Shown here: positions 39,572 to 50,757 of the stretch, piece by piece
Numbering within the stretch: the stretch's first letter is position 1
Layout of the letters: the number at the start of each line of letters is the position of its first letter
From: Neptunomonas concharum
GTDB lineage: Bacteria; Pseudomonadota; Gammaproteobacteria; Pseudomonadales; Balneatricaceae
NCBI RefSeq assembly: GCF_008630635.1
Contig: NZ_CP043869.1
Coordinates: forward strand, 2,046,001-2,110,000
Direction: 5' to 3'
Length of the DNA: 64,000 nt
Position numbers and translations under genes: made by a program
The notes under the pieces: model-generated
Databases searched by the model: none
What the model was told of the DNA's origin: nothing
The model's input: the letters and a program-made list of their open reading frames with translations, nothing else

Positions 39572-41368
39572 ATGCCATTGTTTTCACTAAAAAAAACATT
39601 ACCCCTTTTACTTGCATTTAGCCTAAGTCATCTTGCCTTTGCAGAACCCCAACACGGTTTAGCAATGCATGGAGACTTAAAGTACCCAACCAACTTTACC
39701 CACTTTGACTATACCAATCCAGACGCCCCCAAAGGCGGGGATGTAAAACGCTGGTCCATGGGAACGTTTGATAGCTTTAATAGCTTTATTATTAAAGGCA
39801 CCCCCGCTGATGGACTCGGCTTGATTTACGACAGTTTAATGGAAAAAGCACTAGATGAGCCCTTTTCACAGTATGGCCTTTTAGCAGCTAACGTCGATAT
39901 GCCTGAATCAAGGGAGAGCATTACCTACTACCTTCGTCCTGAAGCCAAGTTCTCTGATAACACTCCCGTGAGAGCGAACGATATCCTCTTCACCTACAAT
40001 ACACTGATCGAGAAAGGCAGCCCGTTTTATAAAGCCTATTTAGGTGATATTGAGAGCATTGAGGCCTTGGACGAACTGACGGTTAAATTTAAATTCAAGA
40101 CTGGCGAAAACCGTGAATTACCACTGATTATTGGAGAGATACCCATTCTCCCTGAACATTTTTGGAAAGAGCGCGACTTTAGTGCAACTTTACAAACACC
40201 ACCTATAGGGTCCGGGCCCTATACGCTCGATAGTTTTGAGTCGGGACGGTCAGTCACTTATAAAAGAAACCCAGACTATTGGGGACGAGACCTCCCTGTT
40301 AATAAAGGCCGCTTCAACTTTGACACATTGCGTTACGACTATTACCGCGACACCACCGTGTCTTTAGAGGCCTTCAAAGCAGGCGAGTACGATTTTCGTC
40401 AAGAAACGTCCTCTAAGCAGTGGGCAACCAGCTATACCGGCCCTCAATTTGATTCAGGCGAATTAGTTAAAACAGAAATCCCCCATCATCGACCGACTGG
40501 GATGCAGGCTTTTATTTTTAATACCCGACGAGACATTTTTAATGACCCAAAAGTTCGCCAAGCGCTCGGTTATGCTTTTGATTTTGAGTGGACCAACAAG
40601 AATCTTTTCTATAATGCCTATGCTCGAACCCACAGCTTCTTTTCAAACTCAGAGATGGCCGCAACAGAATTGCCGACGGCAGAGGAGCTGGAAATACTCA
40701 CCCCGTTAAAAGACCAAATCCCCTCCGAAGTATTTACAACTGTCTATCGAGCACCCACCTATGATGGCTCTGGAAATATTCGTAGAGAACTGCGTGATGC
40801 GCTGCGCCTACTGAAATCCGCCGGATGGGAACTCAAAAATGGCAAACTAATACAGAAATCAAGTGGGCAACCTTTAACATTTGAAATATTGATTGCTCAA
40901 AAAGAGATGGAGCGCATCATCGCCCCCATGAGCAAAAACCTCAGTCGCCTAGGGGTAGAAGTCAGTATTCGTGTCGTCGATGTTTCACAATATATTAACC
41001 GGTTACGGGCGTTTGATTTTGATATGGTAGTCGGCTCCTTTGGACAATCCTCCTCACCAGGTAATGAGCAGCGAGAGTTTTGGGGATCATACAATGCGGA
41101 CAAACCTGGTAGCAGGAACATTATTGGCATTCAAAGCCCCGCCATTGACACCTTGATTGAACTAATAATCAAAGCACCAAACCGTGAGCAACTGGTGCTA
41201 AGAACCCGCGCCTTAGATCGTGTACTCCAGTGGAATCACTATGTTATCCCCCATTTCCACAGCCGTAGTGACCGGATCGCTTATAAAAATAAGTTTGATT
41301 TTCCTAAAATCAGACCCGACTACGATCTTGGTTTTGATACCTGGTGGGTGAAGGAGTCTGCTCACTGA
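39572..41368 (+). CDS. yejA: YejA-like periplasmic solute-binding protein (peptide/muropeptide ABC transporter)
   Basis: A 598-residue SBP_bac_5 family protein. The start at ATG 39572 gives a proper signal peptide ([18 protein letters not shown]); a longer open frame from GTG 39503 would bury it. The N-terminal [11 protein letters not shown] and FDSFNSF resemble YejA. YejABEF in enterobacteria takes up microcin C and oligopeptides, and related alphaproteobacterial systems have been reported to import muropeptides. Its stop overlaps the yejB ATG. Confidence 0.92.
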   Translation: MPLFSLKKTLPLLLAFSLSHLAFAEPQHGLAMHGDLKYPTNFTHFDYTNPDAPKGGDVKRWSMGTFDSFNSFIIKGTPADGLGLIYDSLMEKALDEPFSQYGLLAANVDMPESRESITYYLRPEAKFSDNTPVRANDILFTYNTLIEKGSPFYKAYLGDIESIEALDELTVKFKFKTGENRELPLIIGEIPILPEHFWKERDFSATLQTPPIGSGPYTLDSFESGRSVTYKRNPDYWGRDLPVNKGRFNFDTLRYDYYRDTTVSLEAFKAGEYDFRQETSSKQWATSYTGPQFDSGELVKTEIPHHRPTGMQAFIFNTRRDIFNDPKVRQALGYAFDFEWTNKNLFYNAYARTHSFFSNSEMAATELPTAEELEILTPLKDQIPSEVFTTVYRAPTYDGSGNIRRELRDALRLLKSAGWELKNGKLIQKSSGQPLTFEILIAQKEMERIIAPMSKNLSRLGVEVSIRVVDVSQYINRLRAFDFDMVVGSFGQSSSPGNEQREFWGSYNADKPGSRNIIGIQSPAIDTLIELIIKAPNREQLVLRTRALDRVLQWNHYVIPHFHSRSDRIAYKNKFDFPKIRPDYDLGFDTWWVKESAH

Positions 41369-42441
41369 TGGCAGCCTACATTTTTCGTAGACTTTTACTG
41401 ATCATTCCTACACTGATTGGTATCTTGACTATTAACTTTCTGATTATCCAAGCCGCTCCAGGAGGACCAGTTGAGCAGACACTGGCGCACCTTGAAGGCA
41501 TGAGCAACAGCGCTATTCCTAGTGGTTCAGGTGGAGAGATAACCAGCAATGGTGAGTCAGGTTATCGCGGTGGACGTGGTTTAGATCCCAAGCTTATTGC
41601 CGAAATTGAAGCCCTCTACGGCTTTGATAAGCCTGCGTGGGAGCGTTATTTACAAATGCTGGGTAACTACCTGACCTTTGATTTCGGTAAAAGCTTTTAC
41701 AGCGATAAGACGGTAATCGAATTGATCGTGGAAAAACTCCCCGTCTCTATCTCGTTGGGTTTATGGACAACACTATTAACTTATCTCATCTCTATTCCAT
41801 TAGGCATCAGAAAAGCCGTAAGAGACGGCACGCCTTTTGATGTATGGAGCAGCACTGCCATCATTATTGGCTACGCAATACCCAACTTTCTCTTTGCCAT
41901 CATGCTCATCGTTTTATTTGCTGGTGGTAGCTATTTTGATTGGTTTCCTCTTCGTGGGCTCACTTCTTCAGACTTTGATCAGCTGAGTTGGTATGGAAAA
42001 ATCATAGACTACTTCTGGCATATTACCTTGCCCGTAGTCGCCTCAGTCATTAGCAGTTTTGCCACCTTAACGATGCTCACTAAAAACTCATTTTTAGACG
42101 AGATTAACAAACAATACGTTTTAACAGCCCGCGCTAAAGGGTTATCCGAATCCGGTGTACTCCACGGTCATATATTCCGTAATGCCATGTTAATCATCAT
42201 TGCGGGAATGCCTGCTGCACTGATTGGCATCTTTTTTACCGGCTCTATGTTAATTGAAGTGATCTTCTCCCTTGATGGGCTGGGATTGCTCGGTTATGAA
42301 TCCGTTATCAATCGCGACTACCCTGTAATCTTTGGTACGCTGTATATCTTTACACTGATCGGCTTACTGATGAAGCTGGTTAGCGATATCACCTATGTTT
42401 TAGTCGACCCACGTATCGACTTCGAAAGCCGGGAGCATTAA
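41368..42441 (+). CDS. yejB: YejB-like ABC transporter permease
   Basis: A 357-residue inner-membrane permease with six helices and a BPD_transp_1 domain. The start [19 protein letters not shown] is typical of the OppB/DppB class, with the EAA loop near [15 protein letters not shown]. An insertion at about 50-75 (Gly/Ser-rich) is usual for YejB. The ATG overlaps the yejA stop (TGATG), with AAGGAG upstream. Confidence 0.93.
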   Translation: MAAYIFRRLLLIIPTLIGILTINFLIIQAAPGGPVEQTLAHLEGMSNSAIPSGSGGEITSNGESGYRGGRGLDPKLIAEIEALYGFDKPAWERYLQMLGNYLTFDFGKSFYSDKTVIELIVEKLPVSISLGLWTTLLTYLISIPLGIRKAVRDGTPFDVWSSTAIIIGYAIPNFLFAIMLIVLFAGGSYFDWFPLRGLTSSDFDQLSWYGKIIDYFWHITLPVVASVISSFATLTMLTKNSFLDEINKQYVLTARAKGLSESGVLHGHIFRNAMLIIIAGMPAALIGIFFTGSMLIEVIFSLDGLGLLGYESVINRDYPVIFGTLYIFTLIGLLMKLVSDITYVLVDPRIDFESREH

Positions 42442-43472
42442 TGAAGATGTCACCGGTTAACCAGCGTCGATTAGCTAACTTCAAAGCGAACAAGCGCGGC
42501 TTTTGGTCACTTTGGATATTTCTTGCTCTATTTATTGTAAGCCTAGGTGCGGAATTGATCGCCAATGATCAACCTCTCTTGATCGAATACAAAGACGAGC
42601 TCTACTCCCCTGCACTGAAGACCTATCTGGAAACAGACTTTGGTGGGGAGTTTGAATCACCTGCCGACTTTAAAGACCCTTACCTACAGGAGTTAATAGA
42701 GGAGGATGGACAAGGTTGGATACTCTGGCCCCTCATTCGCTATGACCACCAAACGATCAATTACGATTTGCCCGTTCCTGCCCCCTCGCCTCCATCGGCC
42801 GATAACCTTCTCGGCACAGATGACCAAGGAAGAGATGTACTTGCTCGGGTGATTTATGGCTTTCGTATATCCATTCTCTTTGCACTCGTACTAACACTGT
42901 TTAGCTCAATTATTGGCGTTATCGCAGGCGCTATCCAAGGCTACTACGGAGGCTATGTCGACTTACTGTTCCAGCGCTTTATAGAGATCTGGTCTGGTTT
43001 ACCGGTACTTTTCCTACTCATCATCCTGGCAAGTCTGGTCGAACCTAACTTTTGGTGGCTACTGGGCATCATGCTGCTCTTTTCCTGGATGAATTTAGTT
43101 GATGTAGTTCGAGCCGAGTTTTTGCGCGGTCGTAATCTGGAGTACGTACGAGCCGCTCGCGCTTTAGGGGTGCCAAACTGGCAAATCATGTTTCGCCATA
43201 TTTTGCCCAATGCGATGGTCGCTACACTGACGTTCATGCCGTTTATTTTTAATAGCGGTATCGTTACGCTAACAGCACTAGATTTCCTTGGCTTTGGCTT
43301 ACCACCAGGATCTGCTTCATTAGGCGAACTGATTGCCCAAGGCAAAGACAACCTTCACGCCCCTTGGTTAGGTATGACTGCCTTTTTTGCACTCTCTATC
43401 ATGCTGACTCTGCTGATTTTTATCGGGGAGGCGGTACGCGATGCCTTTGACCCTAGGAAGACGCAATTATGA
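42441..43472 (+). CDS. yejE: YejE-like ABC transporter permease
   Basis: A 343-residue permease of the OppC class with a long periplasmic segment between the first and second helices (about 40-125), as in YejE. The EAA loop is seen at YVRAARALGVPNWQIMFRHI. Its ATG overlaps the yejB stop by one base, and its end overlaps yejF by four. Confidence 0.93.
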   Translation: MKMSPVNQRRLANFKANKRGFWSLWIFLALFIVSLGAELIANDQPLLIEYKDELYSPALKTYLETDFGGEFESPADFKDPYLQELIEEDGQGWILWPLIRYDHQTINYDLPVPAPSPPSADNLLGTDDQGRDVLARVIYGFRISILFALVLTLFSSIIGVIAGAIQGYYGGYVDLLFQRFIEIWSGLPVLFLLIILASLVEPNFWWLLGIMLLFSWMNLVDVVRAEFLRGRNLEYVRAARALGVPNWQIMFRHILPNAMVATLTFMPFIFNSGIVTLTALDFLGFGLPPGSASLGELIAQGKDNLHAPWLGMTAFFALSIMLTLLIFIGEAVRDAFDPRKTQL

Positions 43473-45064
43473 ACGACATACTCATCCAAGTTGATAATTT
43501 AAGCGTTCGATTTGGCGAAAAAAGTAAAGCGGTCGATGCCGTCAAAAATGTCAGCTTTACGATAAAACAGGGCGAGACATTAGCATTGGTAGGTGAATCA
43601 GGCTCTGGTAAATCCGTCACAGCACTCTCGTTAATGAAACTATTGCCCTACCCAAAGGCTTCCCACCCAACTGGGGAAATCTTTTATAAGGGCGCCAATA
43701 TTTTAAGTATGGATGAGTTGCAATTACAGAACCTCAGGGGTGATCAGATTAGCATGATCTTCCAAGAACCGATGACCTCGCTTAATCCATTACATACCAT
43801 TGAGAAGCAGATCGGCGAAAGCCTGTGGTTGCATAAACAACTGAAAGGCGATGCCGCAAAAACGCGTATTATCGAACTCTTAAACCTCGTTGGAATTCGT
43901 GACGCCGAAAGTCGACTCGATAGCTATCCTCACCAGCTTTCTGGTGGGCAGAGGCAGCGAGTTATGATCGCAATGGCCTTAGCTAATGAACCTAAATTAT
44001 TGATCGCCGATGAGCCTACAACCGCACTCGACGTTACAATTCAAAAGCAAATTTTAGAACTACTACAGTCGATCCAACAACAGTTGGGTATGGCAATACT
44101 ATTGATCACTCATGATCTAAATATCGTGAGACATTATGCACACCGCGTCTGTGTCATGTATCAGGGTAAAGTTGTTGAGTCGGCAACAACGAATGCGTTA
44201 TTCGGCAACCCTCAACAAGAGTACACGCGATCTTTGCTCAGTGCTGAACCCACAGGACAGCCAGCTCCTATTGAAACAGATGCCCAAACTTTGCTGACAA
44301 CCCATAGTCTAAAAGTCTGGTTCCCCATAAAGCGTGGCTTATTCGGCAGAACCGTTGATTATGTCAAAGCGGTTAACAATATTGATCTCACCCTAAAACA
44401 GGGCGAGACCATCGGCATTGTTGGCGAATCCGGTTCAGGTAAAACTACACTGGGTTTGGCTATACTTCGACTAATAAAAAGCGAAGGGGCTATCACGTTT
44501 AAGCAACAGCGAATTGATGATTTAAACCAAAAGTCGATCAAACCTCTTCGTCGCCAGCTCCAAGTAGTTTTCCAAGACCCCTACGGCAGTCTCAGCCCTC
44601 GAATGACCGTGGGAGAATGTATTGCCGAAGGCCTAAACGTACATGGTATTGGTAATAAAGCAGATCAGGAAGAGCGGATTATTGATTCATTAACCGAGGT
44701 CGGACTTGATCCAGACGTACGCCACCGCTACCCCCATGAATTTTCCGGAGGACAACGGCAGCGCATCGCTATTGCTAGGGCGCTCATCCTCAAACCTGAA
44801 ATCATCATTCTGGATGAACCCACTTCCGCACTTGATCGAACCGTACAAGTACAAATTGTAGAGCTACTTAAACAATTGCAGGACAAACACAAGCTCAGCT
44901 ACATTTTTATTAGCCACGATCTAGCGGTCGTTAAGGCTCTCAGCCATCATGTTTTAGTGATGAAACAGGGTGATGTCGTTGAGCAAGGCGCCGCAACGGA
45001 ACTCTTCAATGCCCCCAAACATTCCTACACCCAGGCTCTGCTCGATGCCGCACTGGCACATTAA
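43469..45064 (+). CDS. yejF: YejF-like duplicated ATP-binding protein of the Yej transporter
   Basis: A 531-residue fusion of two ABC ATPase domains. Domain 1 carries [10 protein letters not shown] and [15 protein letters not shown]. Domain 2 carries [15 protein letters not shown] and [15 protein letters not shown]. Walker B and switch His residues are present in both ([16 protein letters not shown]). It energises YejB/YejE. It overlaps yejE by ATGA. No T-rich terminator is evident before the convergent yceH. Confidence 0.95.
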   Translation: MNDILIQVDNLSVRFGEKSKAVDAVKNVSFTIKQGETLALVGESGSGKSVTALSLMKLLPYPKASHPTGEIFYKGANILSMDELQLQNLRGDQISMIFQEPMTSLNPLHTIEKQIGESLWLHKQLKGDAAKTRIIELLNLVGIRDAESRLDSYPHQLSGGQRQRVMIAMALANEPKLLIADEPTTALDVTIQKQILELLQSIQQQLGMAILLITHDLNIVRHYAHRVCVMYQGKVVESATTNALFGNPQQEYTRSLLSAEPTGQPAPIETDAQTLLTTHSLKVWFPIKRGLFGRTVDYVKAVNNIDLTLKQGETIGIVGESGSGKTTLGLAILRLIKSEGAITFKQQRIDDLNQKSIKPLRRQLQVVFQDPYGSLSPRMTVGECIAEGLNVHGIGNKADQEERIIDSLTEVGLDPDVRHRYPHEFSGGQRQRIAIARALILKPEIIILDEPTSALDRTVQVQIVELLKQLQDKHKLSYIFISHDLAVVKALSHHVLVMKQGDVVEQGAATELFNAPKHSYTQALLDAALAH

Positions 45065-45088
45065 TCAGTGGTTTTGAAAGTACCCGTC

Positions 45089-45742
45089 TTATTCCAGCGA
45101 GGTCAAGCGGGCCTGTAAATCACTGACTATACGCTCTAACTCAGAAACACGTTGCTCTAGCGCATCGACATAATCACTTTTAACAGGATTGTGTTCCCCC
45201 GCTTCGAGGGATGTCACATCAAGGGAAACATCCACTTCACCACTGAACAGGTGAGCATAGCGGCTCTCACGTTTTCCCGGTTCCCGAGGCAAACGCATCA
45301 CAAGCGGCGTACTACGCTCACTTAAGCGCTGTAGAACAGTTTCTGTTTCGTGCACATCCGTAAAGTGACACAAGCGGTTTGTACGGCTACGTAACTCTCC
45401 AGGCGTTTGAGGACCACGCAAAAACAGCGTGCACAGAATCCCTAGCTCTTGCTCACTCAGCTGTAATTCGGAAAACTCCGTGTTACAAAATCGATGTTTA
45501 TATTTAGGCACTCGACTGCCAAAGCCTTCTTCTTCACGAATCAGGTGTTTCTTTTTTAGCTCATCTAACACGTCGTGAACCTGCGTATCCGATAACGCCA
45601 AAACAGGATCACGATTACTTTTCTGATTACAGGCTGTCGTCAATGAATTCAAGGTGAGCGGGTATTGGTCCGGGGTCGTGACTTCTTTTTCGATCAGACA
45701 ACCAATTACCCGCGTTTGCAAAGCGCTCAGATCCATATCCAT
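45089..45742 (-). CDS. yceH: YceH family protein (DUF480)
   Basis: 217 residues with two winged-helix-like domains typical of DUF480 (the N-terminal [22 protein letters not shown] is diagnostic; [17 protein letters not shown] lies in the second) and a C-terminal coiled coil ([17 protein letters not shown]). It is widespread in proteobacteria with no settled function. It is monocistronic and convergent with yejF. Confidence 0.93.
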   Translation of the reverse strand: MDMDLSALQTRVIGCLIEKEVTTPDQYPLTLNSLTTACNQKSNRDPVLALSDTQVHDVLDELKKKHLIREEEGFGSRVPKYKHRFCNTEFSELQLSEQELGILCTLFLRGPQTPGELRSRTNRLCHFTDVHETETVLQRLSERSTPLVMRLPREPGKRESRYAHLFSGEVDVSLDVTSLEAGEHNPVKSDYVDALEQRVSELERIVSDLQARLTSLE

Positions 45743-45916
45743 GTTGTATCTCTTTTTTACAAAACAGTGATTACTTTCATAAGGTTAGCCTATTGCCAGA
45801 AAATCATACACCTATCTGAGATACTTATTCGCTACTTTATACTTACCTGCAACTGTTTTAGTACTCTAGACTAGCAAGCCCTCTCCATAAATAACGCCAA
45901 GAAAAGGGATAGCGTG

Positions 45917-47125
45917 TTAATTATAAGAAGCGCTTCGCGCCTGCTTATTGATACGAGCTTTTCGCTTACGCGCCCATATAATAAGACCGGTGACGCTCAG
46001 CATAGCGACGACTAACCCCATAAAAGAGATTAAGATGCGCCCACCCAACCCCAGTATTCGTCCTGAATGCAGTGGGAATTGAGCTTGCAGGAAAATATCA
46101 CCCCAACTCCCCTCTCCGGGTATCACGCCCCCTGCCGGCAATCCTGTTTTCGCATCGTAATACAGCCAAGGATTACCCAACCCGCCATCACCATGGTCAT
46201 TAGTTCCCTCAAAAAATCCGACACCGTAAAGATCATAACTACTCGAGTAGAAAATACCGCCTGCGGGAACCTCCCAGCCTCGCGCATTCGCATCGGCTAT
46301 CGCTTTTTCTACAATCATTTCTCGAGAGAACACAGGTTCAGCGGGTTCATCCAATGGCCGAGGGTCTCGATTATCAAACTCGTTGGGGCTTAATTCAGAA
46401 AACTTGGCTACAAGAGGTCGCATCACTTGAGTTTCAAGATTCATGGAGATTGAGGTGACCGCTAAAATCAACAGCAACCCCCATACCCACACAGCGCCAG
46501 AGCGATGTAAATCAAAGTTCAATTTATAGCGACCTTCATGAAGACGAAAGCGGAATGACTTACGCCATGATGATAAACGTGGAAAGCTAATCCAAAGCGA
46601 AATAAGGCAATCAAGCGTCCACACAATCGCCACTATCCCCATTATCAAATAACCTAATCGAATTCCGAACCCATCAGGGATATGCATGCTGTAGTGCAAT
46701 TTATATAAAAACGGCAACAGGTTTTCTTTGCTTAGAGAGATCTCCCCCCACATTCGCTGAGCCTGAGGCTCAGCAGTGTAAGGGTTAAGCGCCACTTGAT
46801 TGAAGGCTATTTCATTGGCTTTTCCTGAGACAGGATCAGGTCGTGGCACCACAAAAGCATTAAAAGTATGTCCATCCTCTTGGTTTAGCATCATATAGCT
46901 AATCTGAAGGTACGGATTACTCGCCTCATAGCGATTTGCTAGCTCAAGAGAGGGGTAAGACTGGCGCTTGTCCCCGCCCTCTTGGAGTATATACATCTGA
47001 GGATTTAGCCATTCATCCAGCTCATGATCCCAAGAAATAATCGCTCCGGTTAATCCTGATATAAACAGAAATACCGCCGTAAAAAGGCCAAACCAACGGT
47101 GTAGATAAACGCCAACCTTTCTCAT
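45917..47125 (-). CDS. PepSY-associated TM helix protein (iron-uptake linked)
   Basis: A 402-residue PepSY_TM protein with helices near the N-terminus (HRWFGLFTAVFLFISGLTGAI), in the middle and at the C-terminus. The family accompanies TonB-dependent siderophore receptors and includes putative ferric-siderophore reductases of the inner membrane. The ATG at 47125 overlaps the receptor stop (TGATG), so the two are translationally coupled. The pair is likely Fur-controlled through the box upstream of the receptor. Confidence 0.88.
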   Translation of the reverse strand: MRKVGVYLHRWFGLFTAVFLFISGLTGAIISWDHELDEWLNPQMYILQEGGDKRQSYPSLELANRYEASNPYLQISYMMLNQEDGHTFNAFVVPRPDPVSGKANEIAFNQVALNPYTAEPQAQRMWGEISLSKENLLPFLYKLHYSMHIPDGFGIRLGYLIMGIVAIVWTLDCLISLWISFPRLSSWRKSFRFRLHEGRYKLNFDLHRSGAVWVWGLLLILAVTSISMNLETQVMRPLVAKFSELSPNEFDNRDPRPLDEPAEPVFSREMIVEKAIADANARGWEVPAGGIFYSSSYDLYGVGFFEGTNDHGDGGLGNPWLYYDAKTGLPAGGVIPGEGSWGDIFLQAQFPLHSGRILGLGGRILISFMGLVVAMLSVTGLIIWARKRKARINKQARSASYN

Positions 47126-49317
47126 CAGAAGTTCCAACTCAATGTCAGTGTCCCGTTACGAGGCGCACCATAGAAACCTTGGCTGGAGTGAAGTGAGCTA
47201 ACATAGCGCTGATTGGTGATATTATTAACTTTAGCGATTAAGCGTATTTCTTCATTAAATTCATAGCTCGCCATCAGATCTAACAGCGTATACGCATCCT
47301 GTTTGTATGTGCCGCGAGCGTTTTCAGTGTCACTTTGCCAACGCACGCTACCTCCAACTTTTAAGCTTTCCATTCCAGGGATTTGATATACACCAGAAAG
47401 ACGTAGGGTTCTCTTTGGCACAAAGGTTCTGGCTGCCTTTCCTGCTTCATCTTCAATCTCTAGGAGTGTAAGCCCTGCCGACAAGTTAATACGCTGGGTA
47501 GGCTTACCTGATAACTCAAACTCAACGCCTTTTGAGATAGTATCAACACCTGCATAAACCGCCTGGCCATCAATAGTGCCTGCCCTTTCGGCAACGTTCG
47601 CTTGCTCAGCATAAAAAACAGCTGCCGTCGCTAAAAGTTGATCATCAAACAAACTTCCTTTAACGCCGACTTCATAGGCTTTACCTGCAATCGGATCTAG
47701 ACGCTTCTTGTTCTCATCTAATCTATTTTGAGGATTAAAAATAGCGGTATAGCTTGCGTAAGTATTCCACTCATCATTGAGTGAATAAATGGCACCTAGA
47801 TAGGGACTTAGGTCAGAGTCATCACGTTCTTTTGATGCGCCGTAGCTCATACCGTTCGTGCGAACTGCTGTATGATTAACGCCTGCGATGATATTGAGGT
47901 CATCAGATAAATTGATCCTTGTAGCGCCGTACACACTGGTTTGATTCTCTTTAACGGCGCCACCATCGGTACTTGAATAGAAGTCCTGAACATCGAATCG
48001 TCCATCCCAGATAGATAGATCAGGTACCGCCATCCCTAGCTCTGCGGCATAACCTGAAAACTCATCGAGCTTCCCTGACGTATAGCCAGCGCCAATAATC
48101 AGCTCATGCTCTCTTCCCGCCATCGAATACGGACCGCTTAAACGCAGTGCAAACTGAGATTTTTTGTTCTCACTACCATAAGCAGAGGGATAGGCAAAAA
48201 GTCCTTCTCCCGTTGCTTTATCTGGTGTTCCATAAACATAGAATAGATTTGAGCTTTCAACGGTTTTCGTATGCTCTGCCGTCGCTAGCAAACGCCAGTC
48301 GTTTTCAAAATTGTGCTGCCACTCCACAAATGCCGTATTTTTTCGCGTATTCCAATAGGACCAGTCCGATGCCGTTGAGGTAGATACATCATAGTGCGTA
48401 CTTGAACCATCGGTAAAAGATAGCGGTAACGCTCCCCACATAGGGCTATCGGCATTACTTCGTTCCTGACTGAATCCCAGCGTCACTGTATCTTGCTCCG
48501 TCACATCAGCTTCCAGTACGCCATAACCAACCAAGCGATCTTTTGCGTAGCGATCTAAGTAGGATTCGGCACGCTCTTTAGCTGCAACGAAACGCCCTCG
48601 GATAGTCTGCTCCTCATTTAATGAGCCGGAAACATCCAGATCTAGCCGCCCTTTGCCCCAAGATCCAGCTGTTACTCCAAAAGCTGTTTGTGTGTCATAG
48701 GTAGGTCGTTTTCGAACCAGATTGATAGTCGCTGATGGATTACCAGTACCTGAAGTTAACCCATTGGCACCTTTAAGTATTTCAATACGATCATAGATCG
48801 CTGTATCTACATCCCCGGTGATCAAGCTGTAGGCATCAGGAACACCCACGCCATCCACCTGAACATTGATAATATCAAAGCCACGAGCAGTATATGCGGT
48901 GCGATCGGTTTCTAGCTTTTCAACATTAACACCGGGGGCTAATTGCAGGGCATCATTGATAGATGTTGCTGTGAAATCTTGCAGAACTTCATGCGTAACG
49001 GTTGAAACAACTTGGGGAGTATCTTTCACATCGATAGATAAACCTGTTGCTGTGGAAGAGCGTTTAATTTTGTAACTTCCAGAGTTCTCTGAAGGCGAAC
49101 TTATCTGACCTGGAATCGATCTACCAGTCACTTCCAAGCTAGGTAATGCTAATGCCTCTACTGATCCTTTCAAGCTGGTCTGTTGCACATCCTGCGCTAA
49201 GGTATTTTGTGACAACGCAAGACACGAAAGTATTACAGCACCATGCTTTATTACAGCCGCAAGCAATGTATACGAGCTAGGAAAAGTTGCCCCTACAGCA
49301 CATCGGGAAGACGACAT
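47125..49317 (-). CDS. TonB-dependent siderophore receptor
   Basis: A 730-residue outer-membrane receptor. A signal peptide ends near residue 42 (SQNTLAQ), a plug domain spans about 75-220 (VKDTPQVVSTVTHEVLQD, then INVQVDGVGVPDAYS, RIEILKGANGL), and a 22-strand barrel ends in NGTLTLSWNF. It resembles FpvA/FhuE-type ferric-hydroxamate or pyoverdine receptors (TIGR01783 class); the siderophore is not identifiable. A near-consensus Fur box lies about 50 bases upstream. Confidence 0.92.
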   Translation of the reverse strand: MSSSRCAVGATFPSSYTLLAAVIKHGAVILSCLALSQNTLAQDVQQTSLKGSVEALALPSLEVTGRSIPGQISSPSENSGSYKIKRSSTATGLSIDVKDTPQVVSTVTHEVLQDFTATSINDALQLAPGVNVEKLETDRTAYTARGFDIINVQVDGVGVPDAYSLITGDVDTAIYDRIEILKGANGLTSGTGNPSATINLVRKRPTYDTQTAFGVTAGSWGKGRLDLDVSGSLNEEQTIRGRFVAAKERAESYLDRYAKDRLVGYGVLEADVTEQDTVTLGFSQERSNADSPMWGALPLSFTDGSSTHYDVSTSTASDWSYWNTRKNTAFVEWQHNFENDWRLLATAEHTKTVESSNLFYVYGTPDKATGEGLFAYPSAYGSENKKSQFALRLSGPYSMAGREHELIIGAGYTSGKLDEFSGYAAELGMAVPDLSIWDGRFDVQDFYSSTDGGAVKENQTSVYGATRINLSDDLNIIAGVNHTAVRTNGMSYGASKERDDSDLSPYLGAIYSLNDEWNTYASYTAIFNPQNRLDENKKRLDPIAGKAYEVGVKGSLFDDQLLATAAVFYAEQANVAERAGTIDGQAVYAGVDTISKGVEFELSGKPTQRINLSAGLTLLEIEDEAGKAARTFVPKRTLRLSGVYQIPGMESLKVGGSVRWQSDTENARGTYKQDAYTLLDLMASYEFNEEIRLIAKVNNITNQRYVSSLHSSQGFYGAPRNGTLTLSWNF

Positions 49318-49368
49318 TATTCACTCCAAATCATATTAATTAGCGAGAGAAGCTTTTAGCTTCAGATA

Positions 49369-49387
49369 GTTAATGCTAATCATTATC
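49369..49387. promoter_or_regulatory. Fur box upstream of the TonB receptor
   Basis: The 19 bases GTTAATGCTAATCATTATC match the Fur consensus GATAATGATAATCATTATC at 17 positions. The site is 52 bases before the receptor start, in an AT-rich intergenic region, and implies iron-repressed expression of the receptor and PepSY genes. Confidence 0.88.
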
Positions 49388-49484
49388 ATTTGTAATTTCA
49401 ATAACTTTATACTCTGCTAATTACTCAGATACCATCTTGATAACCTAACTAATAACAGAGTAAGCGCATCAGAAAGCCAAAGAT

Positions 49485-50144
49485 CTAACGATCTCTGGCC
49501 TCTTCAGGGGATTCGAGTTTATGCCCTGTAACAATAAACTCGGGAAGGCAAAGGTTTCCAAACACTGCCGCTAAACGAGAAAAGAAGATGATCAGCATTG
49601 CACTGATAGCAAGCAAGCGTTCATCAATAACACCATGAAACACAACATAAAAAATTGCGCCTAAAATCGCGCATGTTGCATACAACTCGCCATCTCTGTG
49701 CAAGATCAGTGGAATTTCTCGCGTTAAAATGTCACGAATCATGCCTCCAGCACAGCCCGTAATACAGGCCATCATCACAATAATAACGGGTGCAACGCCT
49801 AACCCCATCGCCTTTTCAGCGCCTAAGATGGCAAACAAGGCTAAGCCTGCAGCATCAAGTACTAACATTGTCCGGCGAGGGTAGAGAAAATAGCGACAGG
49901 TTAGAAATGCCACAACCGCTGAGATAATAGCGGTCCAAAGATAAGTATTATTAACCACCCAGCCAACAGGATGTGCGTTTAAGGTGATATCACGAATCGT
50001 CCCCCCACCTAAGGCGGTCACAATAGCCAATACTACCACCCCTAAGATATCCATCCGTTTACCTTGAGCCGCTAACGCACCAGTGATCGCAAAAACCGCG
50101 ACACCAACCAGCTCAGCCCAGTAGATCAATGTTGAATAATCCAT
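49485..50144 (-). CDS. TRIC-type cation channel / UPF0126 (YadS-like) membrane protein
   Basis: A 219-residue protein with seven predicted helices. Two glycine-rich repeats, ALGGGTIRD and CAGGMIRD, are the UPF0126 signature; structures of family members show a TRIC-like trimeric cation channel fold. It is just downstream of ruvC (18 bases), in the place where ruvA would often be. Confidence 0.88.
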   Translation of the reverse strand: MDYSTLIYWAELVGVAVFAITGALAAQGKRMDILGVVVLAIVTALGGGTIRDITLNAHPVGWVVNNTYLWTAIISAVVAFLTCRYFLYPRRTMLVLDAAGLALFAILGAEKAMGLGVAPVIIVMMACITGCAGGMIRDILTREIPLILHRDGELYATCAILGAIFYVVFHGVIDERLLAISAMLIIFFSRLAAVFGNLCLPEFIVTGHKLESPEEARDR

Positions 50145-50162
50145 AGAAACTCCGTAAGGGAA

Positions 50163-50678
50163 TTAACGCCAGCGCCCTTGTCGACGCCCCGTAGCTCCAG
50201 CCATCTTGACCATACCGATTCGAGTGTGGGCATGACACAGTGCAATTGCCAAGGCATCTGCCGCATCAGCCTGAGGTAAGCCGGGTAGCTTTAAAATCTG
50301 TGCAACCATATGCTGGACTTGCGCTTTATCAGCAGAACCTTTTCCAACGACCGCTTGCTTAACAGCCCTTGCCGCATACTCAAACACAGGCAGCGATTGC
50401 TGAGTACTCGCAACAATAGCGACTCCCCTCGCCTGCCCAAGCTTTAATGCCGAATCGGCATTACGCGCCATAAAAACCTGCTCAATAGCCATCTCTTGGG
50501 GGGAAAATTGGCGGATCACTTCAGTTACCCCATCAAAGACTTGATTGAGACGATCAGGCAGCTCATCACCTTTGATTCGAATACACCCGCTGGCAACATA
50601 CTCATTTCGGGAGCCTACAGCGTTGATAACACCATAACCGGTTACCCGAGAGCCCGGATCTATGCCCAATATCAGCAT
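50163..50678 (-). CDS. ruvC: Crossover junction endodeoxyribonuclease RuvC
   Basis: A 171-residue Holliday junction resolvase. The catalytic Asp is in [13 protein letters not shown], Glu in [10 protein letters not shown] and Asp pair in [14 protein letters not shown]. The ATG at 50678 gives the standard N-terminus; an upstream TTG frame is not supported. It follows yebC after a terminator. ruvA is not next to it but at the far end of the window. Confidence 0.96.
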   Translation of the reverse strand: MLILGIDPGSRVTGYGVINAVGSRNEYVASGCIRIKGDELPDRLNQVFDGVTEVIRQFSPQEMAIEQVFMARNADSALKLGQARGVAIVASTQQSLPVFEYAARAVKQAVVGKGSADKAQVQHMVAQILKLPGLPQADAADALAIALCHAHTRIGMVKMAGATGRRQGRWR

Positions 50679-50702
50679 TAGTCTGCCCAATAGTAGATTC
50701 AA

Positions 50703-50735
50703 TAAAAAAGCCGGAGACTTTTAAGACCCCGGCTT
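50703..50735 (-). terminator. Intrinsic terminator between yebC and ruvC
   Basis: On the minus strand AAGCCGG pairs with CCGGCTT, with a smaller inner CTT/AAG stem, followed by TTTTT. It lies 25 bases past the yebC stop. Confidence 0.78.
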
Positions 50736-50757
50736 ACCGACCGCTACAAGAGGTGTT

